From Dyella sp. EPa41 (GTDB lineage: Bacteria > Pseudomonadota > Gammaproteobacteria > Xanthomonadales > Rhodanobacteraceae): a DNA stretch of 64,000 bases. The stretch is from contig NZ_BCPR01000015.1 of the NCBI RefSeq assembly GCF_016586165.1, positions 1 to 64,000 on the forward strand, in the 5' to 3' direction. A model generated the notes under the pieces. The model was not told where the DNA came from, did no database searches, and was given only the letters and a program-made list of their open reading frames with translations. Numbering within the stretch: position 1 is the stretch's first letter; every line of letters starts with the position of its first letter. Positions 35,729-44,551 of the stretch are shown piece after piece. A program made the position numbers and the translations under genes.

Positions 35729-38700
35729 ATGTCAAAATGCACTGGCCTCAAGCCCCAATCCAGCGTGACGCACACCGCCGAAGGGAAAACCCAGGTCACC
35801 ACCGCCACCCGCGATGAAACCCTGCGCGGCACGGCCCTCAGCGGCACGAACGGCGTCGGTGTGGGAGCGGGGCGCGACGTCAACGCCACGGCCGCCACCC
35901 TCACGTCGACCCAGGGCGACCTCAGCGTCACCGCCGCGCGCGACATCAACCTGAGTGCAGGCTACGAGCAGCACGACCTCACGCATGACACGCAGAAGCA
36001 CGACAGCGGGATGCTGTCGAGCACCACCACGCGCACGCACGACAGCGTCAGCGACACCTACGCCGTTGGCACCACGCTCAGTGGCGATAACGTGGCGCTG
36101 GGTGCGGGCCGCAACCTCACCGCTCAGGCCGCCCAGATCGTGGCCGATCACGACATCGTCATGGCCGCAGGCAACAACCTCACGTTGAGCACGGCCAACG
36201 ACGTGCATACGGAAGAGCACAGCATCAGTAAGACCAAGAGCGGCGTGATGGGCGCGGGTGTGGGTGTGATGATCGGCACGGCCAAGCAGAGCCAAGACAC
36301 CACGATCACCCAGACCACGCCCGAGGGCACCCTGGTCGGAAGCATCAGTGGCAGCGTGACGATGAGTGCTGGCAACACCGTCCACCTCACCAACGCCACC
36401 GTGCTCAGCGACACCGGAACGGCCATCGTCGGCAAGAACGTCACCATCGATGCGGCTTTGGGTACCACGGACACCACGCAGACCTACAAACAAAGCAGCA
36501 GCGGCCTCACCGTCAGCTTGGGCGGTGCGGCCGTGACGGCGGCGCAAGGCGCTTACGCTGCCGTCCATCGCGCCAGCGAAGTCAAGGACGATCGCCTCAA
36601 AGCCCTCTACGCCGCCCAGGCCGCCTACGGCGTCAGCGATGCCATCGGCGCCGCCCAAGGTGGCGTCAGTCAAAGCGGGACCGACGGCGGCATCAATCTG
36701 CAGGTGGGGATCGGTGGCAGCAGTGCCAGCAGCAAGACCGTGACCCACGACGAAACCGCCTACGGCAGCACCGTCCACAGCAACGGCAATGTCGTCATCG
36801 CCGCCACCGGCGGTGACCTCAACGTCATCGGCAGCCAGATCAGCGGCGACAACGTCGGCCTCATGGCCGCCAACAAGATCAACCTGCTTAGCCAGGCGGA
36901 AGATCACACCCTCAAGAACACCAACAAGAATGCCAGTGGCGGTGTCGGTGTGCAGATCGGCACGGACGGTGTCGGCTTGTACGCCCAGGCCTCGGTGGGC
37001 AAAGGCAGCGCGCACGGCGACGGCACCACCCATGCCACCACCAGCGTCGACGCCAAGAACATCCTGACGTTGGTGAGCGGTGGCGACACCACCATCCAGG
37101 GCGCGCAAGCCAAGGGCAACACCGTGCTCGCTGACATCGGCGGTAACCTCAATATCCGCAGCGAGCAAGACACCGACGACTACGCCAGCAAACAACAGCA
37201 AGTCAGCGGCAAAGTCGTCGTAGGCGTGGGCGCCAGTGGCAGCGGCAGTTACAACCAGAGCAAGGTCGACAGCCACTACGCCGGCGTCACCACCGTCAGT
37301 GGTATCGGTGCCGGCGACGGTGGTTACCACATCCACGTCAACGGCAACACGGACCTCAAGGGCGGTGTGATTGCCAGCGCGGCCGACGCCAGTAAGAACC
37401 TGCTCGACACGGGTACCTTGACCTACAGCAACATCGAGAACGGTGCCCATTACAGTGCCAGTAGCATCAGTGTCGGTGGCGGCAGCGGCTCCCATGGCAA
37501 CGTCGCTGCCTTCGGTCCGAGCGGTCTGTCAGGCGGCATCGGTATTCCGCAAAGCGACAGCAGTCACAGCACGACAAAGGCGGCTATTGCCCAAGGCACC
37601 ATCACCGTGCGCAATGGCAGTACTGACCTCAGTGGGCTGGATCGCAACCCCGACATCAACGCGCAAGGCCTCAAGCCGATCTTCGATGCGCAGAAGGTGC
37701 AAGAGCAGCAGGAAATGGGTCAGGTGGCCGGCTACGTCGGCATGCGCACGGCGGGCAGTATCGCAAGCTATATGGCCAATAACGCCACCACGCCAGAAGA
37801 GCAGAAATCATGGCAGGACGGCGGCGCCAACAAGATCATCCTGCACGGCCTGGTCGGTGCGGGCACGGCGGCGCTGAGCAATGGTGACGTGGTGGGCGGT
37901 GCAATGGGTGCGGCTGCCGGCGAAGCCGCGAGCGGGGCCATGCTGGACTACTTGCGCCAACAAGGTGTGGACCCGTACTCCGCCGAAGGCCGAAGCCTGA
38001 TGAACCTAGCGAGTGCCGCCATCGGCGGAGCCGCTGGTGGCGGCGCAGGCGCGGCAACGGCGTTGCAGGGGGAGCAGTTCAATCGGCAGCTGCACCAGAC
38101 TGAAATCGACTGGATCAAAAGTAACGCCAAGGACTTCGCCAGCCAGCAATGCGGTTGCGAACCTAGCGCGCAACAGATCGACGCAGCGACCACGCAGTTG
38201 TCCCAGCAAGCTGCACGGCAAACCGACGTACTATGGTCTGCATCCTTGCCCGGCGACGATGGCGTTGCTCGCCAATTTCTCGCTGGTGCCCAAGCCACCT
38301 TCACCAACACACTGGGCAATGCCCAGAAAGTGTTCACGGTGGAAGGCAACCAGTTCCTGCAACCCATGATGTATCTGCCTGATGCGAACGCCAACAGAGG
38401 CTTCTACCAACAGTACGTGCAGCCGGGCACGGGCAACGCCAACCTGGGCTTGCAGGTGATGCTGGCGCAAGCAGGCGTCAATGCCTACCTCAGCCCAGGA
38501 GAGACCGTCTGGAATACCGCGGTGGGTGCGGTCACCGGCATCGGCAACGCGATCTTTCACCCGGTGGACACCTTCAATGGCGCCGGGCAAGACCTCGGCA
38601 ACAACGCGGCCTATGCCCTCAACCCCGGTTTGGTGAACGACCAGTTAAGGGCCGTGTACGGGCAGGATGTGAGTAGTGCCGCTGCGACCTTGGCGACGCT

Positions 38701-39319
38701 CAACACATCATTGACCTTGATGGGCGCCACTGGCGCAGGTAAAGGGGCTGCTGCGGCGATTGAGGGGGTCGCCAAATCCGCCGCGGTGGATGCCATCACG
38801 GCGGCGGTGCGCGCCGGTTGGAAGGGCGATGCGGCGGGGTTGGAGCAGTTCACCCAAAACATTGTCGGTAACGTGGGCTCGGTCAATCGTTTCCTGAGCG
38901 CGGATGCAGTCAATGCGGCGATGGACACCTACAACTGGTCACCCGCGTGGCAATCAGGAACGATGGTGGCCGATGCAACGCTCAAGCCGGGAACGGTGGT
39001 GAATATGGTGGTGGACGCGGATACTTATGAACGCGTAAAGGCAGGCAACTTTGATCGCGCATTCGGTGGTTGGGCGACATTCGATGAGGTGCCCAATCAG
39101 GCATATGCCCGCAATCAATTGGCCATCACGTCAGATATGAAGAAGGATGCGAGCTACATCATTCAGGTGGAGGTTACGCAGCCTATCAACGCGCAGATCG
39201 GCATTGTCGGCGAGCAGCCGGGCGCTAGTGGTGGAGGCAACCAACTGCACTTCAATTTACCGCCTGAACAGAGGGTCGACACTTTCCGCTATGTACCTAA
39301 CAGTGGGAGGTCGTTGTAA
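35729..39319 (+). CDS. Orphan CdiA C-terminal region with a second toxin tip
   Basis: An open frame of 1196 codons that starts abruptly inside the FHA-2-type repeats. From about 35757 it is similar to cdiA from about 31063 (VTHTxEGKTQVTT..DETLRGT). It continues through repeats, a pretoxin region (MGQVAGYVGMRTAGSIASYM, then HQTEIDWIKSNAKDFA), and a different tip (WATFDEVPNQAYARNQLAIT...INAQIGIVGEQ...GGGNQLHFNLPPEQR). Signal peptide, TPS and receptor-binding regions are missing, so it cannot be exported by itself; expression is doubtful because the first ATG lacks a good ribosome-binding site. The tip activity is not known to me. The stop overlaps the next immunity gene (TAATG). Confidence 0.8.
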   Translation: MSKCTGLKPQSSVTHTAEGKTQVTTATRDETLRGTALSGTNGVGVGAGRDVNATAATLTSTQGDLSVTAARDINLSAGYEQHDLTHDTQKHDSGMLSSTTTRTHDSVSDTYAVGTTLSGDNVALGAGRNLTAQAAQIVADHDIVMAAGNNLTLSTANDVHTEEHSISKTKSGVMGAGVGVMIGTAKQSQDTTITQTTPEGTLVGSISGSVTMSAGNTVHLTNATVLSDTGTAIVGKNVTIDAALGTTDTTQTYKQSSSGLTVSLGGAAVTAAQGAYAAVHRASEVKDDRLKALYAAQAAYGVSDAIGAAQGGVSQSGTDGGINLQVGIGGSSASSKTVTHDETAYGSTVHSNGNVVIAATGGDLNVIGSQISGDNVGLMAANKINLLSQAEDHTLKNTNKNASGGVGVQIGTDGVGLYAQASVGKGSAHGDGTTHATTSVDAKNILTLVSGGDTTIQGAQAKGNTVLADIGGNLNIRSEQDTDDYASKQQQVSGKVVVGVGASGSGSYNQSKVDSHYAGVTTVSGIGAGDGGYHIHVNGNTDLKGGVIASAADASKNLLDTGTLTYSNIENGAHYSASSISVGGGSGSHGNVAAFGPSGLSGGIGIPQSDSSHSTTKAAIAQGTITVRNGSTDLSGLDRNPDINAQGLKPIFDAQKVQEQQEMGQVAGYVGMRTAGSIASYMANNATTPEEQKSWQDGGANKIILHGLVGAGTAALSNGDVVGGAMGAAAGEAASGAMLDYLRQQGVDPYSAEGRSLMNLASAAIGGAAGGGAGAATALQGEQFNRQLHQTEIDWIKSNAKDFASQQCGCEPSAQQIDAATTQLSQQAARQTDVLWSASLPGDDGVARQFLAGAQATFTNTLGNAQKVFTVEGNQFLQPMMYLPDANANRGFYQQYVQPGTGNANLGLQVMLAQAGVNAYLSPGETVWNTAVGAVTGIGNAIFHPVDTFNGAGQDLGNNAAYALNPGLVNDQLRAVYGQDVSSAAATLATLNTSLTLMGATGAGKGAAAAIEGVAKSAAVDAITAAVRAGWKGDAAGLEQFTQNIVGNVGSVNRFLSADAVNAAMDTYNWSPAWQSGTMVADATLKPGTVVNMVVDADTYERVKAGNFDRAFGGWATFDEVPNQAYARNQLAITSDMKKDASYIIQVEVTQPINAQIGIVGEQPGASGGGNQLHFNLPPEQRVDTFRYVPNSGRSL

Positions 39320-39783
39320 TGAACAAAGTCGAGCTTCCAACGTTACGCAATGCGCTCGGTGAGGCTGTAGCTAGAAATCAGCTTATTAATTGGAAGCCCG
39401 CCGATGGTTCGGGGCGTCCATTTCTTCCTGTCGAAATATCTTGGATTGTGAATGGGCGGCGGCTGAGCTTACCCATGCGAAAGGGGTTGCTCATAAATGT
39501 ATTGCCTGATGCTTCGGGTTTCATTTGCTTTGAGGACGATCGTGATACTGACAACTGCTACGTCCTTGACGCCTACGGCAAAGAACGCTACCGCCTGCGC
39601 GTACCGTGGGAGCTGACGCCCTATGACGTACCGCCCGGCGCCAAGATGTGGTTCCGCAACGTAGGAACGCACATGGACGGCCAATACGGCGTCACCGCCT
39701 GGATCGAATACGCAGGTGACTTCTACTTCGAGTTGGACTACCACGAGGGGCGTTTTCTTTGGGGGAAGGAAATCCGATTCTGA
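39319..39783 (+). CDS. Immunity protein for the orphan tip, copy 1
   Basis: A 154-residue protein with no signal peptide, starting in TAATG at the end of the orphan CdiA-CT. The N-terminal half (NKVELPTLRNALGEAVARNQ) is copy-specific. The C-terminal half (CYVLDAYGKERYRLRVPWEL...FLWGKEIRF) recurs almost unchanged in two more copies downstream. Immunity function is inferred from position. The family is not recognised. Confidence 0.7.
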   Translation: MNKVELPTLRNALGEAVARNQLINWKPADGSGRPFLPVEISWIVNGRRLSLPMRKGLLINVLPDASGFICFEDDRDTDNCYVLDAYGKERYRLRVPWELTPYDVPPGAKMWFRNVGTHMDGQYGVTAWIEYAGDFYFELDYHEGRFLWGKEIRF

Positions 39784-39943
39784 CGTCATTCAGGTCGATG
39801 TCACGAAACCCATCAATGCGCAAATTGGCATTGTCGGCGAACAACCAGGCGCTGCGGGTGGCGGTAATCAGTTGCACTTCAATCTTCCGCCCGAGCAGAG
39901 AGTTGAGACATTCAAGTATATCGGCGGATCGGAGCTCCACTAA
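39782..39943 (+). pseudogene. Truncated toxin tip, copy 2
   Basis: Only the last ~53 residues of the tip remain in frame (VTKPINAQIGIVGEQPG...GGGNQLHFNLPPEQRVETF), fused directly after the end of immunity copy 1. It has no start codon of its own. It ends in TAATG with immunity copy 2, keeping the junction seen at copy 1. Confidence 0.7.
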
Positions 39944-40398
39944 TGGTTGCGAAAATTTCAAATTTTACGCTGCACAATGCTCGTGGCGAGTCCGTATTGT
40001 CCTCTAAGCTGATTAGATGGGCCCTTAAGGCTCAGAGGCCGTTCAATGTTGCATCGTATAGCTGGACCGTTGACGATAAATTGCTTTCTCACATAAGAGA
40101 TTCTTTTTGGGAGGAACTGCCTGATTCCAGTGGTTTCATATGCTTTGAGTCAAACTTTAAATCCGACAATTGCTACGTACTCGACGCCTACGGCAAAGAG
40201 CGCTATCGACTACGCGTGCCGTGGGAGCTGACGCCCTATGACATACCAGCCGGCGCCAAGATGTGGTTCCGCAATGTAGGAGCGCACATGGACGGCCAAT
40301 ACGGCGTCACCGCCTGGATCGAATACGCTGGTGACTTCTACTTCGAGTTGGACTACCACGAAGGGCGCTTTCTTTGGGGGAAGGAAATCCGATTCTGA
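39943..40398 (+). CDS. Immunity protein, copy 2
   Basis: A 151-residue homologue of copy 1. The first ~70 residues (VAKISNFTLHNARGESVLSS...) are strongly diverged. From CYVLDAYGKERYRLRVPWEL to the end, protein and DNA are nearly identical to copies 1 and 3. This mosaic suggests recombination in the shared half while the N-terminal half, perhaps the tip-contacting part, diversified. The frame is intact. Confidence 0.7.
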   Translation: MVAKISNFTLHNARGESVLSSKLIRWALKAQRPFNVASYSWTVDDKLLSHIRDSFWEELPDSSGFICFESNFKSDNCYVLDAYGKERYRLRVPWELTPYDIPAGAKMWFRNVGAHMDGQYGVTAWIEYAGDFYFELDYHEGRFLWGKEIRF

Positions 40399-40432
40399 CG
40401 TCTTGCCTTGAGTAGTTCAGATCCGTGGTGTC

Positions 40433-40726
40433 GTGATGTGCAGAAACAGCGGGAAAGCAGACATTCGCCTTGGGTCATGGGGAACCTTCGATGACGTGTC
40501 AAATCAGGCCTATGTTCGCAACGAACTGGCGATTACTTCAGACATGAAGCCGAATGTCGGATACGTCACCCAGTTGGAGGCGGTCCGACATGTGAACGCG
40601 CAGATAGGCATCGTTGGCGAGCAGCCGGGCGCTAGTGGTGGAGGCAACCAACTGCACTTCAATTTACCGCCTGAACAGAGGGTCGACACTTTCCGCTATG
40701 TACCTAACAGTGGGAGGTCGTTGTAA
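40433..40726 (+). pseudogene. Truncated toxin tip, copy 3
   Basis: A 97-codon frame (GTG 40433 or ATG 40436) carrying most of the tip: WGTFDDVSNQAYVRNELAIT, then INAQ-like VNAQIGIVGEQ and GGGNQLHFNLPPEQR. The N-terminal part of the toxin and all delivery sequence are missing. It differs from the orphan tip in the first half and is nearly identical in the second. It ends in TAATG with immunity copy 3. Confidence 0.65.
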
Positions 40727-41190
40727 TGAACAAAGTCGAGCTTCCAACGTTACGCAATGCGCTCGGTGAGGCTGTAGCTAGAAATCAGCTTATTAATTGG
40801 AAGCCCGCCGATGGTTCGGGGCGTCCATTTCTTCCTGTCGAAATATCTTGGATTGTGAATGGGCGGCGGCTGAGCTTACCCATGCGAAAGGGGTTGCTCA
40901 TAAATGTATTGCCTGATGCTTCGGGTTTCATTTGCTTTGAGGACGATCGTGATACTGACAACTGCTACGTCCTTGACGCCTACGGGAAAGAGCGCTATCG
41001 CCTGCGCGTACCGTGGGAGCTGACGCCCTATGACGTACCGCCCGGCGCCAAGATGTGGTTCCTCAATGTAGGAACACACATGGACGGCCAATACGGCGTC
41101 ACCGCCTGAATCGAATACGCGGGTGACTTCTATTTCGAGTTGGACTACCACGAGGGGCGTTTTCTTTGGGGGAAGGAAATCCGATTCTGA
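40726..41190 (+). pseudogene. Immunity gene copy 3, interrupted by a nonsense codon
   Basis: The first 127 codons are almost identical to copy 1. A Trp codon (TGG) is then changed to TGA at 41107-41109, yet the remaining 26 codons (IEYAGDFYFELDYHEGRFLW..) stay intact to a second TGA at 41188. The truncated product lacks the conserved C-terminal end. One further change is visible (Arg to Leu in MWFLNVG). Confidence 0.8.
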
Positions 41191-41285
41191 CGCCTTGCCA
41201 TGAGCAGTTCAGACCCGTGGTGTCGTGGTGTGCAGAAACAGCGGTAAAACAGACATTCGCCGTGGGGGTGGGCAACCTTCGATAG

Positions 41286-41498
41286 GAGATGGGGCAGGTC
41301 GCCGGCTACGGGGGCATGCGCACGGCGGGCAGTATCGCAAGCTATATGGCCAATAACGCCACCACTGAAGCCGAACAGAAATCATGGGAAGACGGTGGCG
41401 CCAACAAAGCCATCCTGCATGGGCTGGTGGGTGCTGGAAAGTTGGTGTCGGGCAGTAGTGGTCGCGAAGGCGCTGATTCCAAAGGATCAGGGTTATGA
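41286..41498 (+). pseudogene. CdiA pretoxin fragment with a residual tip
   Basis: About 50 residues (MGQVAGYGGMRTAGSIASYM...DGGANKAILHGLVGAG) match the orphan CdiA at 37712-37863. The frame then switches into a short unrelated tail (KLVSGSSGREGADSKGSGL) and stops within the start of the next gene (ATGA at 41495-41498). This is the pretoxin join plus the extreme end of a lost toxin. Confidence 0.7.
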
Positions 41499-41749
41499 AA
41501 TGGGCTATTGCGTCGGATGCTCAGCTAGCTCGCTATTTTGAGCGAGAAAACATTTGGTCAAAAAAATGGGCGCTTGTTGCGGGAGAGCGCGCCACTGTGA
41601 TCGATGGCAGAGGAGAGGAGTTGAACCTTCCTGTATGGATTGCCACCTTCAATGGAGAGCGCAAATGGTTTGCAGCAGACGAGGTTTCCAATAGCGTTTG
41701 GGTCTTTGCTTTGCCGGTTATGGCAAACATGGATGTTAATGAATCGTGA
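41495..41749 (+). CDS. Orphan immunity-like protein
   Basis: An 84-residue protein (MKWAIASDAQLARYFERENI...) overlapping the preceding CdiA scrap by ATGA, the arrangement of every immunity gene in this locus. No family is recognised. Its toxin is all but deleted, so it may persist as protection against relatives that still carry that tip. A/T-rich relative to the host genes. Confidence 0.6.
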   Translation: MKWAIASDAQLARYFERENIWSKKWALVAGERATVIDGRGEELNLPVWIATFNGERKWFAADEVSNSVWVFALPVMANMDVNES

Positions 41750-41869
41750 CCAATGGAAATGAATTTGATCAAGGAGACACTCGCGCGTGGATCGCTGACC
41801 GCGTTCGGAAGCGCAAGCAGGCCGACAAAGCGCATCGCTTCACGACGGCCTTGATCGGCGCCCATGGTT

Positions 41870-42225
41870 ACACGGCCAGCAGCTGGGGGTCCGCACGAGT
41901 GGTGACACGATCAACACCGGCACCATGAAAGCGAACGCCATTGGCATCCAGGCCGGCGGCAGCGTTGTGAACGCCCCACGGGTCAACGGCCTCACGTCGA
42001 CGGGCGGCGTCATCGCCGCCGGCACCGGCGGTCTGGCCATCGTGGCCGACGGCAACATCATCCACAACGGCGCCATCACTAGCCAGAGTGACGGCCTGCT
42101 CAACGCCAAGCGCGACATCGTCGCCACGGCCAGCACCATCGACATCGCCGGTAACGGTGCGCTGATCGCCGACCGCGACATCACCTTCAACGCCATCGGC
42201 AAGACCACCATCACCCGTGCGCGGC
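41870..42225 (+). pseudogene. CdiA FHA-repeat fragment at the end of the array
   Basis: A 350-bp piece closely similar to cdiA 30507-30880 (KANAIGIQAGGSV.., GGLAIVADGxIIHNG, KRDIVATASTIDIAGNGALIADRDITFNA), with a short internal deletion. It lacks start and stop signals and breaks off at about 42222 into unrelated sequence. In cdiA this segment lies just upstream of the point (31063) where the orphan CdiA at 35757 begins, so the pieces are out of their ancestral order. Confidence 0.75.
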
Positions 42226-42437
42226 TTCTTTGGATAAGTACCGCATGTCTTTCAGGTTTATCTGATGCCACTTCGTGAGGCCGAGAAGATATGTTGCCGG
42301 TCGCCACCTCCGAAGGTTTGTATCGGCATCGGGCGGCGGCAGGGAAGTTCTAGGTGCGTCCATTTCGAAGCCGGACGTCTGTGTTCCGAGAGATTTTCTC
42401 TTTCCGCGTTTCGCTCTATTACCTGAGGATCACGTCG

Positions 42438-42695
42438 ATGAAGATGGTTGTTGCGTTTTTGATCGCGGTGCTGTTGGGTGGATGCATCACTCAGCACGGC
42501 AGCTACAGGTTATCGGTAGTGGATGCCAATGGCAGAGACTTGGCTCCCGGCATTTCCATGACTGCAGAAGGGTCACATATATATTCAGTCAGAAACGCCA
42601 TGTGTTCTGCACATCCCGGTGCCACAGTTCTCATTGCAGATATCCAGACAGGGCAAGCGTTGACTAGCGAAAGTCCGTATCAGTGCCGTAAGTGA
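42438..42695 (+). CDS. Small lipoprotein
   Basis: An 85-residue protein with a lipoprotein signal (MKMVVAFLIAVLLGGC, Cys16 as the lipidated residue). Two further cysteines (SVRNAMCSAHPG and SPYQC) could form a disulfide. The family is not recognised. The ATG at 42438 is preferred over the upstream frame because it gives a normal lipobox. It is the first intact gene after the CDI array. Confidence 0.65.
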   Translation: MKMVVAFLIAVLLGGCITQHGSYRLSVVDANGRDLAPGISMTAEGSHIYSVRNAMCSAHPGATVLIADIQTGQALTSESPYQCRK

Positions 42696-43023
42696 TGATC
42701 CTCGCTGTTCAATAGGTTGATGGTCGATAGGTGCGTGGCTGCTGCTGCGATAAGGATGTTTTAGCGAAATTTCTTTGGCAGACCCGCGCCATCGTACAAG
42801 CGGCGGTGGCGGAGACCAGGCTGACCTGTCGCGGCCGGCATTGCCGCCTGTATGGTCGCTGCGCCGTCGTGAGCGACGGCATGTTCATTGCAACAAGTGT
42901 GACCTTCACCGCCGGCGCTAACAGCGATTTTGCTTAGCCCACGGAAAAGCAGGTGTGTCCCAGATGCCCAAAGTTAGCTTGCCCTGACATTGGGCACCGT
43001 TTTCTACTCAATGCCGGCCCCGA
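42696..43023. other. Intergenic stretch with no recognised feature
   Basis: About 330 bp between the lipoprotein gene and the end of rmuC. Short frames exist on both strands (68 and 66 codons), but neither has a ribosome-binding site or recognisable sequence. Nothing else is seen. Confidence 0.5.
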
Positions 43024-44469
43024 TCAGACTTCCGCATCATCCTCACTGCTTTCTTCCAGCGCAGGCGCTTCGCCCAGCAACTGCTGCGCCTCGTCTCCGG
43101 GCAGTGTCTCCACGCCGCGGAGTTTGCGTTCGATCGCGCGTGTGCGAACGCTGGCCTGGTCGATGACGTTGCTGGCTTCGTTGAGCTTCTTGCGGGTCTT
43201 TTCCAGCACGGTGCCGAACTTGCCGAACTCGGTCTTCACCGCGCCCAGCAGCGTCCACACTTCGCTGCTGCGCTTGGCGATGGCGAGTGTGCGGAAGCCC
43301 ATCTGCAGGCTGTTCAACAGTGCCGTGAGCGTGGTGGGGCCGGCCACGGTGACGTGGTGGTCGCGTTGCAGGGTTTCGAACAGGCCGGGGCGGCGGATGA
43401 CCTCGGCGTACAGGCCTTCGGTGGGCAGGAACAGCACGGCGAAGTCGGTGGTGTGCGGCGGCGCCACGTACTTGCTGCGGATGCGCTTGGCCTCTTCGCG
43501 TACGCGCAGTTCCAGCGCGCGGCCGGCGAGGGCGGCGGCTTCGGCGTCCGCCAATTCCTGCGCGTCGAGCAGGCGCTGGTAGTCCTCCACCGGGAATTTC
43601 GCGTCGATGGGCAGGTAGAGCTGTGCGCCATCGCTCGCGCCGGGCATGCGTACGGCGAACTCCACGCGGTCGTTGCTGCCGGGAATGGTGATGACGTTGG
43701 AATCGTATTGCTCGGTGGTGAGCAGTTGTTCCAGCAATGCGCCGAGCTGTACTTCGCCAAGGATGCCGCGCGTCTTCACGTTGGTCAGCACGCGCTTGAG
43801 GTCGCCCACGCCGGTGGCGAGGCTCTGCATTTCGCCGAGGCCGCGCTGCACCTGCTCCAGTCGTTCGGACACCAGCGCGAACGACTGGCCCAGGCGCGTT
43901 TCCAGCGTGGTCTGCAGCTTTTCGTCCACGGTGGCGCGCATCTGTTCCAGCTTCGCGGCGTTGTCGTCCTGGATCGCCTTGAGCTTGGTTTCCAGCGTGG
44001 CGCGCACTTCGTTGAGGCGCTTTTCGTTGTCGGCGGTGAGCGCGGCAAGGCGCTGCTGCTGCTGTTCGCCGAAACGGTTGAGGGCGAGAGTGAGTTCCTC
44101 GCGGCTGTGGCGCGCATCCTCGGTCAGGCGCTGGGCCAGCGCCTGCAGGCCGGCGTCGGTGCGCTCGGTGAGCACGTCCAGGCGCTGGCCGAACTGGCCG
44201 ATGCGCTCGTGCTGCTGGGCGCTCATGCCGCCCAACTGCTCCTGCACCAGCGAGCGGAACTGCCCCAGCGTCTGGCTCATCTCGCCGCGACCGGCGCGCT
44301 GCTCCTGCGCCAGCGCTTCGCGCAGGTGGCGATTGTCGTCCTTCAGCGCGTCCAGTCGCGCCGTCAGGCTGCCGTCGTCGCGATGGCGCTGCAGGTTCAT
44401 CACCTGCAACACGATCAGCGCCAGCACGGCGACGACGAGGACGATCAACAGGATTTCAGTCACGGACAT
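43024..44469 (-). CDS. rmuC: DNA recombination protein RmuC
   Basis: A 481-residue RmuC-family protein. An N-terminal membrane segment (about 5-25) is followed by a long coiled coil (about 30-200) and the RmuC domain (about 200-430), with TRGILGEVQLGALLEQLL, LYLPIDAKFPVEDYQRL and FLPTEGLYAEVIRRPGL. RmuC limits rearrangements at inverted repeats and is thought to be a nuclease-like protein. The acidic C-terminal tail is usual. A single gene whose start lies about 80 bp from the end of the next upstream gene. Confidence 0.93.
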   Translation of the reverse strand: MSVTEILLIVLVVAVLALIVLQVMNLQRHRDDGSLTARLDALKDDNRHLREALAQEQRAGRGEMSQTLGQFRSLVQEQLGGMSAQQHERIGQFGQRLDVLTERTDAGLQALAQRLTEDARHSREELTLALNRFGEQQQQRLAALTADNEKRLNEVRATLETKLKAIQDDNAAKLEQMRATVDEKLQTTLETRLGQSFALVSERLEQVQRGLGEMQSLATGVGDLKRVLTNVKTRGILGEVQLGALLEQLLTTEQYDSNVITIPGSNDRVEFAVRMPGASDGAQLYLPIDAKFPVEDYQRLLDAQELADAEAAALAGRALELRVREEAKRIRSKYVAPPHTTDFAVLFLPTEGLYAEVIRRPGLFETLQRDHHVTVAGPTTLTALLNSLQMGFRTLAIAKRSSEVWTLLGAVKTEFGKFGTVLEKTRKKLNEASNVIDQASVRTRAIERKLRGVETLPGDEAQQLLGEAPALEESSEDDAEV

Positions 44470-44551
44470 GGCGGCACCCGGCAGTACAGGGTGCCAAGTG
44501 TACGCGTTGTTGTCTCAGCGACCGGGATTGGGCTGAGCGGCGCCTGCATGG

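Larger units (their letters stand above)
40394..41281 (+). repeat. Direct repeats flanking toxin-immunity copy 3
   Basis: About 95 bp at 40394-40490 (from TCTGACG through GTGTGCAGAAACAGCGG to AACCTTCGAT) recur with some changes at 41186-41281, before and after copy 3. A second near-exact direct repeat of about 385 bp links 39205-39590 to 40612-40997, offset by 1407 bp, and covers the tip end and the immunity N-terminus. Together they record tandem duplication of the module. Confidence 0.7.

Noticed and set aside
41746..41928. 60-codon frame after the last immunity-like gene
   Set aside because: No ribosome-binding site and no recognisable sequence; it runs into the CdiA fragment out of frame.
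42731..42937. 68-codon frame downstream of the small lipoprotein
   Set aside because: No start signal or family resemblance; a frame of similar length exists on the other strand.
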